Assembly (NCBI GenBank): GCA_016295355.1 | Contig: JAEDLK010000002.1 | Location: forward strand, 1 to 64,000 | Direction of reading: 5' to 3' | Source: Clostridiaceae bacterium | GTDB lineage: Bacteria; Bacillota; Clostridia; Oscillospirales; Acutalibacteraceae | Length of the DNA stretch: 64,000 nt | Shown: positions 24,662 through 32,287 of the stretch, piece after piece | How the letters are laid out: every line of letters begins with the position of its first letter | Position numbering within the stretch: position 1 is the stretch's first letter | Program-made: the position numbers and the translations under genes | The notes under the pieces: generated by a model | The model's database searches: none | Told to the model about the DNA's origin: nothing | Seen by the model: the letters and a program-made list of their open reading frames with translations, nothing else

Positions 24662-24737
24662 GGGGTTTTAGCGCAGTTGGTAGCGCACCACACTGGCAGT
24701 GTGGGGGTCAGGGGTTCGAATCCCCTAAGCTCCACCA
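24662..24737 (+). tRNA. tRNA-Ala (anticodon GGC)
   Basis: 76 nt with encoded CCA. Anticodon stem CCACA/TGTGG with loop CTGGCAG gives anticodon GGC; the T-arm holds GGGGTTCGAATCCCC. It is divergent from tRNA-Gln, about 125 bases apart. Confidence 0.95.
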
Positions 24738-24744
24738 TGTATCG

Positions 24745-24778
24745 AAAAGTCACACGTATTCGTGTGACTTTTCTTTTT
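24745..24778 (+). terminator. Terminator of tRNA-Ala
   Basis: AAAAGTCACACG (24745-24756), TATT, CGTGTGACTTTT (24761-24772), then CTTTTT. Confidence 0.92.
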
Positions 24779-24852
24779 GCCTATATCACCGCTCCGGCTA
24801 TTTAGTTTTGACAAATTAGGCATGATTATGTATGATTTTTTCTTCTGTAAAG

Positions 24853-24887
24853 ACAAAGCGAGCCATCCGTCGGATAGCTCGCTTTGT
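24853..24887. other. Strong hairpin at the end of the phosphatase gene
   Basis: ACAAAGCGAGCcATCC (24853-24868) pairs with GGATaGCTCGCTTTGT (24872-24887). It lacks a clear T run on either strand, so its terminator function is uncertain. Confidence 0.5.
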
Positions 24888-24890
24888 GTA

Positions 24891-25595
24891 TCATATCGAA
24901 AAACGCTTATTATACCGTATGTCCTGTCCGTCCTCATATAAATGGGATAAATCGCAATAGCTCAGGCATCTCGGTGCCGTAAAGCCCTCCTCATAATGGG
25001 GAAACTCCAAAACAGTGACACCGGTAAAGGAATAATCAAACGAGGCCCACATGATATGAATCGGGATATGCAGTAAATGGGAAATCCATGCCCGTCCCAT
25101 AGCGCCATGGCAGAAAAGCGCAATTCTCTCCTCATTGGGCCTTAGAATGCGATAAATGCCGTTTTCCTCACGGTATCCCATTTTTTCTAAAAAGTCACGC
25201 CCACCGTCAATAATCCTTTTACAAGCCGGTTTCATACCCGATTGACGAAAACCGTCTGCCTCAAAAGCATGGTCATAGTCCAGGTTGATATTTTCGGGCG
25301 TCCGATAATAAAAAGACGGGACATAGGTCACGGATTGCCGTTTTCCGAGCGGAAAATCGGTAAGACGACCATCCTCAATTTCATGGGCCCAATCAAGCAC
25401 GGTATATGTAAGGCCCAATTTATCGCAAGTGGGTTGAGCCGTTTGACGAGCCCGTCCCATTGGCGACGAAAAAACCCGATTGATACCTGACTTGACCATC
25501 CGTCGGGACACCGCCTCGGCCTCCCGTCTGCCCTGTTGCGTTAAGGTGTCGGTCGTATAGTCCGGCTCCCCATGTCTGATAATGTACAGTAACAC
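24891..25595 (-). CDS. Histidine phosphatase family protein
   Basis: About 234 residues from GTG 25595, with GGGGGAAG just ahead; the longer frame has no ribosome site and lacks homology before LLYIIRHGE. The RHG motif (YIIRHGEPDYTTDTLTQQGRREA) and the later LFCHGAMGRAW, with the second catalytic His, identify the phosphoglycerate-mutase-like branch 2H phosphatases. The middle SSPMGRARQTAQPTCDKLGL is also typical. The C-terminal region is longer than in CobC-like enzymes. Substrate is unknown. Confidence 0.85.
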   Translation of the reverse strand: MLLYIIRHGEPDYTTDTLTQQGRREAEAVSRRMVKSGINRVFSSPMGRARQTAQPTCDKLGLTYTVLDWAHEIEDGRLTDFPLGKRQSVTYVPSFYYRTPENINLDYDHAFEADGFRQSGMKPACKRIIDGGRDFLEKMGYREENGIYRILRPNEERIALFCHGAMGRAWISHLLHIPIHIMWASFDYSFTGVTVLEFPHYEEGFTAPRCLSYCDLSHLYEDGQDIRYNKRFSI

Positions 25596-25865
25596 GTTCT
25601 TCCCCCATATCCGTTGTTTTTTTGCGAACCCTACCGTGCGGGTTTTGATTTTTAACCGGCATTTGACAAGATCCAAAGACAATGCAAATCGCCGGCTTTA
25701 CAGCCGGCGATTGACCGTATTCTTTAGCGCAACCGCACCGAAACCCATTTAGGGTATCGAATACCGGCCGATACCCCATCTGAAAAAAGCCTGCGGGCAA
25801 CTGCTTTGACCACCCGCTTTGCAAAAAAGCAAAGCAAATTGTTTTCGGTCAGCCGGACATAGGCC

Positions 25866-26426
25866 TCAATTCTTTGCGTTTTTCTCACACTGATTGGGAC
25901 AACCGCCCTGCTTTTCGTCATATTTTGTGCCACACTGCGTGCAGAAAACATAGTGCGGTTCATAGACTTCCGCCACCGGTTGAGCGGTTTCTGCCGGTTG
26001 AACGGCAGGCTCTTTGTGGCAGGTGTTCAGCTTTTTGTTGATATCCATGGTGTTCTTGACCAATATCACAAACATCATCAAGGCTTCATAAGTCAAGCGA
26101 ATAACAATCGGGCCGAAAATCATCAGAAGCAATCCGTAACCGGCCAAACTTTTGAAACCGTAAGAATGGCTGTAAAAGCTATAAGAAGAGGTGCCGGAGA
26201 ACAGCATGAAAAAGCCGATAGCGATAACGGAAATGGTATTAAAAACATACAAAGCCTTCAAAATGCTTTCAAGCAACAACTGCTTAAAGTTAAAGACATC
26301 TGCTACAAACTGGAAGAACTTCGGTAAGCTCTCTCTTTTTTTCTCGGGGATGATGTAGATGTACGCCAGGATAGTGCCCACCAAGGCTACGACAAAACCG
26401 ATGCTTACTGCTACTATTGGATTCAT
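25866..26426 (-). CDS. Membrane protein with C-terminal zinc ribbon
   Basis: About 186 residues from ATG 26426, eight bases after AAGGAG. There are three hydrophobic segments (about residues 3-25, 60-78 and 93-120). The middle part (FKSLAGYGLLLMIFGPIVIRLTYEALMMFVILVKNTMDINKKL) resembles DUF4282-type membrane proteins. A Pro/Ala linker is followed by FCTQCGTKYDEKQGGCPNQC, a four-Cys zinc ribbon. It is transcribed alone from a good promoter at 26505-26533. Function is unknown. Confidence 0.7.
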   Translation of the reverse strand: MNPIVAVSIGFVVALVGTILAYIYIIPEKKRESLPKFFQFVADVFNFKQLLLESILKALYVFNTISVIAIGFFMLFSGTSSYSFYSHSYGFKSLAGYGLLLMIFGPIVIRLTYEALMMFVILVKNTMDINKKLNTCHKEPAVQPAETAQPVAEVYEPHYVFCTQCGTKYDEKQGGCPNQCEKNAKN

Positions 26427-26504
26427 TGCTTTCACTCCTTATGATAATATGCATATACCGATCGATCATATGCTGACCGAACGAAGCCACATCCATTTTT
26501 ATTG

Positions 26505-26533
26505 ATTATATCATGTTATTCCTGTATTTTCAA
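26505..26533 (-). promoter_or_regulatory. Promoter of the zinc-ribbon membrane protein
   Basis: On the minus strand: TTGAAA (26533-26528), 17 bases, TATAAT (26510-26505). Confidence 0.75.
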
Positions 26534-26725
26534 CGTTTTTTGACAAAACACCGCTTCTCCCCTTCTTATAATATAAATACCGCTCTCGACTGACAATGGT
26601 ACCGTTAAAACAATGCGAGAGAGAAAAACAACCATCTGTGCTTGTGCTTACGGCAAAATCCAAAACAAACGATTTGTCAATCAGGGCATAAGACATCATC
26701 CCGACCGGTCAAGGTCGGGATGATG

Positions 26726-28150
26726 TTATTTCAATATGGAGATAGCATCGGAAATCGTCTTTTCAAATGCTTCTTTGCCGTATTTATCAACTTCCGCTTT
26801 ATTTTTTTCTCCATGAGTAAGGCAGCCGGCACCGCCGATACAACCACCGATGCAAGCCATACCCTCTATAAAGTTCACATCACTCAGGTTTTTACTCTTT
26901 TTGAGGAGTGCAACCTTACACTGCTCGATGCCGTCACAAGAAACGGCTTTTAGTTGAAAGTCGGTTTCGCCGTGTTCTTTAAGTCCCTCGGCAACCGCAT
27001 CCGCAAGTCCGCCGCAACGTGCAAAGATTCTTCCGAAATACGATGCATTATCCAACACATTTTCACAAAGTGCTCTGATATCAATATCCTTGGAATCAAA
27101 GAGTGCTTGAAGTTCCTCAAAGGTTATAGCCACATCAACAAAAGGCTTTACACTGTCCTTTTGCACCTCGGCTTTTTTTGCGGTACATGGACCGATAAAG
27201 ACAACCTTACATCCGTCTTCATGTTCTTTAAGATATTTTGCAATCGTTGCCATCGGCGACAAATTATGCGAAATAAAAGGCACTAAATCGGTAAAATTTT
27301 TCTCAATATAGCTTACAAAAGCAGGACAGCAAGAACTTGTTAAAAACCCTTTTTCGGCAAGCTCACGGCTTTCGGAATCGGCCACCATATCAGCACCAAG
27401 TGCCGCTTCAATGACTGTATGGAAACCGAGTTCTTTGAGACCTGTAATCACTTGGCCTAATTTTGCATATGTGAACTGACTTGAAATGGATGGAGCGACA
27501 ACAGCATACACTTTATACTTCTGATTATGGTCACTTTTTTTAATAATATCAATTACATCAAGTATATACGATTTATCCGTGATAGCGCCGAACGGACACT
27601 GGTAAACACAAGCGCCGCAGGCAATGCATTTATCGTTATCAATAGCCGCCGCCTTGTTTTCGTTCATGTGAATTGCTTTGATTTTACAAGCGTTCTCACA
27701 CGGTCTTCTTCGGCTGATAATCGCTGTATAAGGGCAAACCTTTGCGCAAGAACCGCACTCTTTACATTTTGATTTGTCAATATGCGCCACATGGTTTTGA
27801 TCAAAAGTAATGGCACCGAACTTGCAGGCGTCCTCGCACCGATGCGCCAGGCATCCTCTGCAAGCATTCGTTACCTCATAACCACCCATTGGGCATTCAT
27901 CACAAGCGGTTTCAATCACTTCAATTACATTATGATTATCTTTATTTCCGCCCATGGCAATTTTCACTCGTTCACCTAATATGGCTCTTTCCTTATAAAC
28001 GCAACAACGCATTGTAGGGGTGTTGCCGGGCACGATTGTTTTGGGAATATCCATAACATTGTCAAGCAGAGCATCATGCCACGCAAGTCGAGCCACTTCA
28101 CGGAGAACTTTATATTTTAGGTGTTGAACCTTGGTATCAAACTTATGCAT
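26726..28150 (-). CDS. [FeFe]-hydrogenase, group B type
   Basis: The 474-residue protein has an N-terminal Fe-S region with several Cys clusters (CDECPMGGYEVTNACRGCLAHRCEDACK, CKECGSCAKVCP, CIACGACVYQCP). The H-cluster domain follows, with L1 TSSCCPAF, L2 FIGPCTAKK and L3 EGMACIGGCIGGAGC. Lengths and the TSSCCPAF form fit the monomeric group B enzymes of Clostridia. It reduces protons with ferredoxin or oxidises H2. It is the last gene of the Rex-controlled operon, 13 bases after the PP2C gene, with AGGAGG before its ATG. Maturation needs HydE, HydF and HydG; only the first two are in this window. Confidence 0.9.
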   Translation of the reverse strand: MHKFDTKVQHLKYKVLREVARLAWHDALLDNVMDIPKTIVPGNTPTMRCCVYKERAILGERVKIAMGGNKDNHNVIEVIETACDECPMGGYEVTNACRGCLAHRCEDACKFGAITFDQNHVAHIDKSKCKECGSCAKVCPYTAIISRRRPCENACKIKAIHMNENKAAAIDNDKCIACGACVYQCPFGAITDKSYILDVIDIIKKSDHNQKYKVYAVVAPSISSQFTYAKLGQVITGLKELGFHTVIEAALGADMVADSESRELAEKGFLTSSCCPAFVSYIEKNFTDLVPFISHNLSPMATIAKYLKEHEDGCKVVFIGPCTAKKAEVQKDSVKPFVDVAITFEELQALFDSKDIDIRALCENVLDNASYFGRIFARCGGLADAVAEGLKEHGETDFQLKAVSCDGIEQCKVALLKKSKNLSDVNFIEGMACIGGCIGGAGCLTHGEKNKAEVDKYGKEAFEKTISDAISILK

Positions 28151-28163
28151 TGATCTAACCTCC

Positions 28164-29339
28164 TTAGAAATAGCTTACTTTTATCCGCTTTCCCATTTGT
28201 TTGAGACATGAGGAGAGTTCTTTAACCAAATTCATTTTTATATTAAATGTAATGGGCAAGTCTGGATTTTGATGTGCCGGATTTACAGCTCTGCCTACAT
28301 AGAAATTGATGTCGGTTGCTTCCTCAAAAAGCAGACGGCATATAAGCGATGCGCCATCTCGTTTGAAACTCCATGTTTCGTAAAGTTCGTTTTTATCCAA
28401 GGCATCCTTTGCATATTCAATAACCTTGTTAATGGTAATAACACCTTCGGTCACTAAATCGACACCCTCTATTTCAGCTATTGGCGGCACATCGCTACGT
28501 TCAAATGTCAAACTTGCCTTGACAGGTTTTCCCAAATATTTTGCGGCAATAGATGATGTTGTTCCGCCACAAATAATATGCTTTCCCTCCTTTGAAAAGA
28601 AAAGGGACATCATGCGATCACAGTCGTCACGGTTACGAGGAGGGCCGAACAAAAGATTCATTGGTTCCCGCTTTCTAACCTTTATAACACAAGCCGTCGC
28701 ATCATCACCAGGTCTATGGCCATATTCCTTATCGCATTCATCCACAAGCATCGTTGCAAGTGTTTTTGCGGTATAGCCAGCAGCCGAAATTGTTTTCATA
28801 AACTCGGCAATGTCTTCCCATCTCCAGCCGAAATTGAAGGCAATACCGATACCTGCATGAGGGCAACCGTCGCTCATAGCCACCAAGATATCATTCTCTT
28901 GAAGCCTTACGGTAGACTTCAACACCTTTTTACCGTCTATGTTCAGCTCCTGCTTGGGGTAATCGTAGATTTCACAATCACGAAGAAAAATCACATTTGG
29001 ATTATCATACTGTATGATTTCTACGGTTTCATTTTCAATCAAATGCAAAATTGTAAAGGTTGAATAGGCAACCCCTCGAACCGAGCAAATCGGAAGTGTT
29101 GCGGCAATGGTGGAAACACAGTCTTCAAGTTTTAGGCCTTCTGCCATCATGGTAGAAATAATTTTTGAAGTAAGAGTGGAGAGAATGCTTGCTTTTACAC
29201 CGCTTCCGAGTCCATCAGCCAACACAATGACCGATGAATTTTCACCTTGCTCGATAATATCCACATGGTCACCGCAGAGTTGTTCGCCATCGTGATTAAT
29301 ACTCTTATATCCGATATCCGCACATAGATTATTCATCAC
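28164..29339 (-). CDS. PP2C-type (SpoIIE-like) serine phosphatase
   Basis: The 391-residue protein has an N-terminal SpoIIE/PP2C domain: VIVLADGLGSGVKAS with the metal Asp, VAMSDGCPHAGIG, and HRPGDDATACVIKV with the last metal ligands. The C-terminal 170 residues have no motif I know. Its start (GTG 29339 or ATG 29336) overlaps the sensory hydrogenase gene. PP2C genes next to PAS-linked hydrogenases occur in clostridia (the hfsA-hfsB arrangement of Thermoanaerobacterium), suggesting that H2 or redox sensing is relayed by dephosphorylation. Confidence 0.88.
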   Translation of the reverse strand: MMNNLCADIGYKSINHDGEQLCGDHVDIIEQGENSSVIVLADGLGSGVKASILSTLTSKIISTMMAEGLKLEDCVSTIAATLPICSVRGVAYSTFTILHLIENETVEIIQYDNPNVIFLRDCEIYDYPKQELNIDGKKVLKSTVRLQENDILVAMSDGCPHAGIGIAFNFGWRWEDIAEFMKTISAAGYTAKTLATMLVDECDKEYGHRPGDDATACVIKVRKREPMNLLFGPPRNRDDCDRMMSLFFSKEGKHIICGGTTSSIAAKYLGKPVKASLTFERSDVPPIAEIEGVDLVTEGVITINKVIEYAKDALDKNELYETWSFKRDGASLICRLLFEEATDINFYVGRAVNPAHQNPDLPITFNIKMNLVKELSSCLKQMGKRIKVSYF

Positions 29340-31002
29340 CGATTGACTCCTTTAACTTTGTGAGCGCAATTTTTGTTTCGGCAGCAGTTTCCCCGAGAAG
29401 CGATGCAATTTCCTGAACAATTCTCATTTGTTTGTCTACAACCTTATCGGCAATTTCCACCGTTTGACGGCTGATTTCTTCTTTCTTTTCTCTTTGAGTT
29501 TCTTCTTCGGTTACATCACGAAGAATGGCTACGATTAACTTGTACTCTTTATCATAAACAACGGTTTTTTCCACATATTTTTCATATTCGGCCAGGTATT
29601 CACGCTTATCGTGTATAGCTCTGCCTTTTGATAAAACAGTCAAAAAATCGGCTGGATCGAGCACACGAACAACCTGATCGCCCAATATGTCGGTTGCCAT
29701 GCGCAAATTGAGTATTTTGAGAGCTGCTTTGTTGATTTGCTGAACCTCTAATTTTTCATTTAGAACAATGAGTCCGTTTGGTGTGTTCCTCGAAATAATA
29801 TCAGAGAAGTTTTCGGCTCTATCTTTCAAGAAAGGCAAACACATGGAAATTTCTGCCTTTCCCTGTAAAATGGCAATGGCCTTTTCGCGACAAGTATTGT
29901 AGCCGCAAGAACCGCAGTTGAGCTCATCAGAGGGTTTTGCTTTTCCCATTTGGTGCAAAGTTTCCTGAATTTCCGCTTCACTTGGGTTAACCGATCTTTG
30001 TTCAATCATCTCAAAGTTTTTATGAATTTCGCAACTTGGTGGCTGCTTTACTTTGAAGTCCTTTTCACCGGCATAATTCGCAACCGAAACATAATCCTTA
30101 ATAGGCGAACGATGGAATTTTTCCATAACCGGTCCGCCTACGCAACTGCCGATACAAGCCGACATTTCAATAAAGCAGTTATGCAAACCGCCGTTTTCAA
30201 TGTCTTTTAAGGCTGTGATGCAGTTTTCGATACCGTCAATAGCCAAATAGTTGTATTTAGGATTATCAAGTGTCATTGTTTTAAGTATGCCGCCTGTTGT
30301 CGGAAAGAATCTTGCTTTGCTGAATTCATCGCTGTCCGTTTTTTTCTTAAGCACCACATTCTCGGCTTTCAACCAATTTGTCAACTCATCAAAGGTTAAA
30401 ACCGCATCAACAAACCCTTCATAGTGTTCCGCTTCATCTTTTTTTGCAACACAGGGACCGATAAAAACGGTTTTTGCGTTCCGGATTCGGTCTTTAATAT
30501 CCTTGCAATGAGCTTGCATAGGTGACAATACATCGGCAAGATACGGAAGAAGCTTTGGAAAATGCTTTTGAATTAAGAGATTGACGGAATGACAACAAGA
30601 TGTAATCACAATATCCCGTTCCTCTTCGTTACAAATGCGGTCATACTCTCTCTTTACAATAGTGGCACCGATGGCGGTTTCTTCCACATCATAAAAGCCG
30701 AGCTTTTTTAAGGATTCACGCATTGATTCAATGCCGACACCCTCATAATTCGCAACAAAAGACGGAGCAAGACTGACGATGACCGGATCTGTGCTTTGCA
30801 AAAGAACCTTGACTTTTTCTGTTTCATCCACGATTTGCTTTGCGTCTTGTGGGCAAACAACAAAACATTGACCGCACATAACGCACTCGTTGCCAATGAT
30901 ATAGGCTTGGTTTCCGGAAAAACGAATAGACTTAACAGGACAATGACGAATACATTTATAGCAATTTTTACAGTTGGATTTTTTTAGTGTTAAGCACTCC
31001 AT
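29329..31002 (-). CDS. PAS-linked sensory-type [FeFe]-hydrogenase (group C, HfsB/HydS-like)
   Basis: The 557-residue protein has two N-terminal [4Fe-4S] motifs (CKNCYKCIRHCP and CVMCGQCFVVCP) and an H-cluster domain with ITSCCHSVN, FIGPCVAKK and MSACIGSCVGGP. A further Cys cluster (LNCGSCGYNTCREKA...CLP) and a PAS domain follow (about 420-500; RNTPNGLIVLNEKLEVQQINKAAL). The tail is a helical coil. The build matches group C enzymes, thought to sense H2 or redox state. Compared with the catalytic form, the first motif carries His-Ser in place of Pro-Ala/Trp after CC. It overlaps both neighbours by a few bases, so expression is tightly coupled to the phosphatase. Confidence 0.9.
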   Translation of the reverse strand: MECLTLKKSNCKNCYKCIRHCPVKSIRFSGNQAYIIGNECVMCGQCFVVCPQDAKQIVDETEKVKVLLQSTDPVIVSLAPSFVANYEGVGIESMRESLKKLGFYDVEETAIGATIVKREYDRICNEEERDIVITSCCHSVNLLIQKHFPKLLPYLADVLSPMQAHCKDIKDRIRNAKTVFIGPCVAKKDEAEHYEGFVDAVLTFDELTNWLKAENVVLKKKTDSDEFSKARFFPTTGGILKTMTLDNPKYNYLAIDGIENCITALKDIENGGLHNCFIEMSACIGSCVGGPVMEKFHRSPIKDYVSVANYAGEKDFKVKQPPSCEIHKNFEMIEQRSVNPSEAEIQETLHQMGKAKPSDELNCGSCGYNTCREKAIAILQGKAEISMCLPFLKDRAENFSDIISRNTPNGLIVLNEKLEVQQINKAALKILNLRMATDILGDQVVRVLDPADFLTVLSKGRAIHDKREYLAEYEKYVEKTVVYDKEYKLIVAILRDVTEEETQREKKEEISRQTVEIADKVVDKQMRIVQEIASLLGETAAETKIALTKLKESIGDE

Positions 31003-31265
31003 TATTTCGTCGTCTCCACTTTTATTGGTTTTAATACCTTATCATCGAAGAATTCATTAAAGTTTTCAGGGGTAATACCTGTATAAACATCCTCGTCAAC
31101 CGAAACCGTGACACCCACACGGTTACACTTTCCGGCACAAAAGCTGCCGGCAAGTGTCATTTCGTTTTCAAGATGATGTTCTTCAATTTTTTCCTGAAAC
31201 AGCTCAACGATTCTTTCCGAGCCTTTCAAGTGGCAGGATGAACCTATACAAATCTGTACGATCAT
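31002..31265 (-). CDS. NuoE-like [2Fe-2S] ferredoxin (second copy)
   Basis: The 87-residue thioredoxin-fold protein has the four-Cys set CIGSSCH...FCAGKCNRVGV of the NuoE/HydC type. It passes electrons or assembles with the hydrogenase proteins encoded just downstream. Its stop and the hydS start overlap (TAATG). It is a diverged tandem copy of the next gene upstream, three bases away. Confidence 0.88.
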   Translation of the reverse strand: MIVQICIGSSCHLKGSERIVELFQEKIEEHHLENEMTLAGSFCAGKCNRVGVTVSVDEDVYTGITPENFNEFFDDKVLKPIKVETTK

Positions 31266-31268
31266 GCC

Positions 31269-31511
31269 TTATTTCACCACATTTTTTATATTCTCAATAA
31301 AGAAATCCTCTACGGTTTCGGGCGTTACTGAGAAAAATTTATCATCAACGGTCACGCAAACACCCTGCTGACATTTACCCATACAAAAGGTGCCTGCGAG
31401 ATTAACCTTATCGCCCAAGTTTTCTTGACCGATTAAATATTGTAATTGCTCTACGACTTTACGAGAACCTTTAATATGGCAAGAAGAGCCGATACATACG
31501 GTTACTTTCAT
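31269..31511 (-). CDS. NuoE-like [2Fe-2S] ferredoxin (first copy)
   Basis: 80 residues from ATG 31511 with AAGGAGG nine bases ahead; the longer frame lacks this. MKVTVCIGSSCHIKGS and TFCMGKCQQGVCV carry the four [2Fe-2S] ligands. Together with its tandem copy it probably serves the PAS-linked hydrogenase, either as a redox input or as a carrier. Confidence 0.88.
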   Translation of the reverse strand: MKVTVCIGSSCHIKGSRKVVEQLQYLIGQENLGDKVNLAGTFCMGKCQQGVCVTVDDKFFSVTPETVEDFFIENIKNVVK

Positions 31512-31524
31512 CTCGATTGCCTCC

Positions 31525-32277
31525 TTATTCGTAATCCACCACATCAATCCAAGAATGCAAAAATTCACGTTCTTGTTCATTACCCTTAACGGTCTGTGAA
31601 GCCGCTACAATCGGCATCCACTTTTGTACATACTGCTTTGCGGTGTTGCTCTTTTCACAGAACAAATTAAGATATTGTTTTGCTCCGTCAATATCACCGT
31701 TGAGCCAAAACAGAAGATAGGTTCTTGCCGCATCGGCAGAGGCGTTTCCCTGCGTTGCATGAGACCAGTCAAGAATATAGGGGACGCCGTCATCGGTAAT
31801 GATGATATTAGACGGATTGAAGTCGCCGTGACAAACCTTATTGTGTTTCGGCATTCCTTCAAGGCGGGTGTGTAAGTCGTAACGGATCGTTGCCGACAGA
31901 TCGGTTTCGCTGATTTTTCGGTTCATTTTGTCTTTCAGTTTATTAAGTCCCGGACAAACTTTCTCGTGCATGGAAAGTTGTAGATCAACAAACAAATTGA
32001 GATACTCGTCCTTCTTATCAGGGTTTTCTTCCATAAGCTGTGCCAGGGTTTTGCCTTTAATATACTCCGAAACGATTGTCCATTTTCCGTCGGTCATGGT
32101 CACTTCAAGAATTTTGGGGATATGAAGCCCTGTCTCTTCTACTCTTGCCTGATTAAGCGCCTCATTCAAAACATCTGCCTTTGAATAGTTCTTATCAAAA
32201 ACTTTGAGCGCCTTATCACCGTCACGGTAAACGGTTTTGTTGTTTCTAACTGCAATCATTCTATCAAGATTCATCAT
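31525..32277 (-). CDS. Aminoglycoside phosphotransferase (APH)-fold kinase
   Basis: About 250 residues from ATG 32277 (a second ATG follows at 32274), with AAGGAGG ahead. It has the nucleotide-binding lobe start TVYRDGDKALKVF, the catalytic loop VCHGDFNPSNII (HGDxxxxN) and the metal motif ILDWSHA. APH-fold enzymes phosphorylate small molecules or proteins. The gene lies between adhE and the ferredoxins in the Rex operon, so a metabolic or regulatory target linked to hydrogen or ethanol formation is more likely than antibiotic resistance. The pairing with the PP2C phosphatase three genes on is suggestive. Confidence 0.82.
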   Translation of the reverse strand: MMNLDRMIAVRNNKTVYRDGDKALKVFDKNYSKADVLNEALNQARVEETGLHIPKILEVTMTDGKWTIVSEYIKGKTLAQLMEENPDKKDEYLNLFVDLQLSMHEKVCPGLNKLKDKMNRKISETDLSATIRYDLHTRLEGMPKHNKVCHGDFNPSNIIITDDGVPYILDWSHATQGNASADAARTYLLFWLNGDIDGAKQYLNLFCEKSNTAKQYVQKWMPIVAASQTVKGNEQEREFLHSWIDVVDYE

Positions 32278-32287
32278 CGTTTCCTCC

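Noticed and set aside
25687..25712. Intrinsic terminator
   Set aside because: A perfect 10-bp hairpin (AATCGCCGGC/GCCGGCGATT), but it has no T run on either strand.
29329..31002. Plain catalytic hydrogenase
   Set aside because: A PAS domain, the His-Ser in the first H-cluster motif and the adjacent PP2C gene fit the sensory group better.
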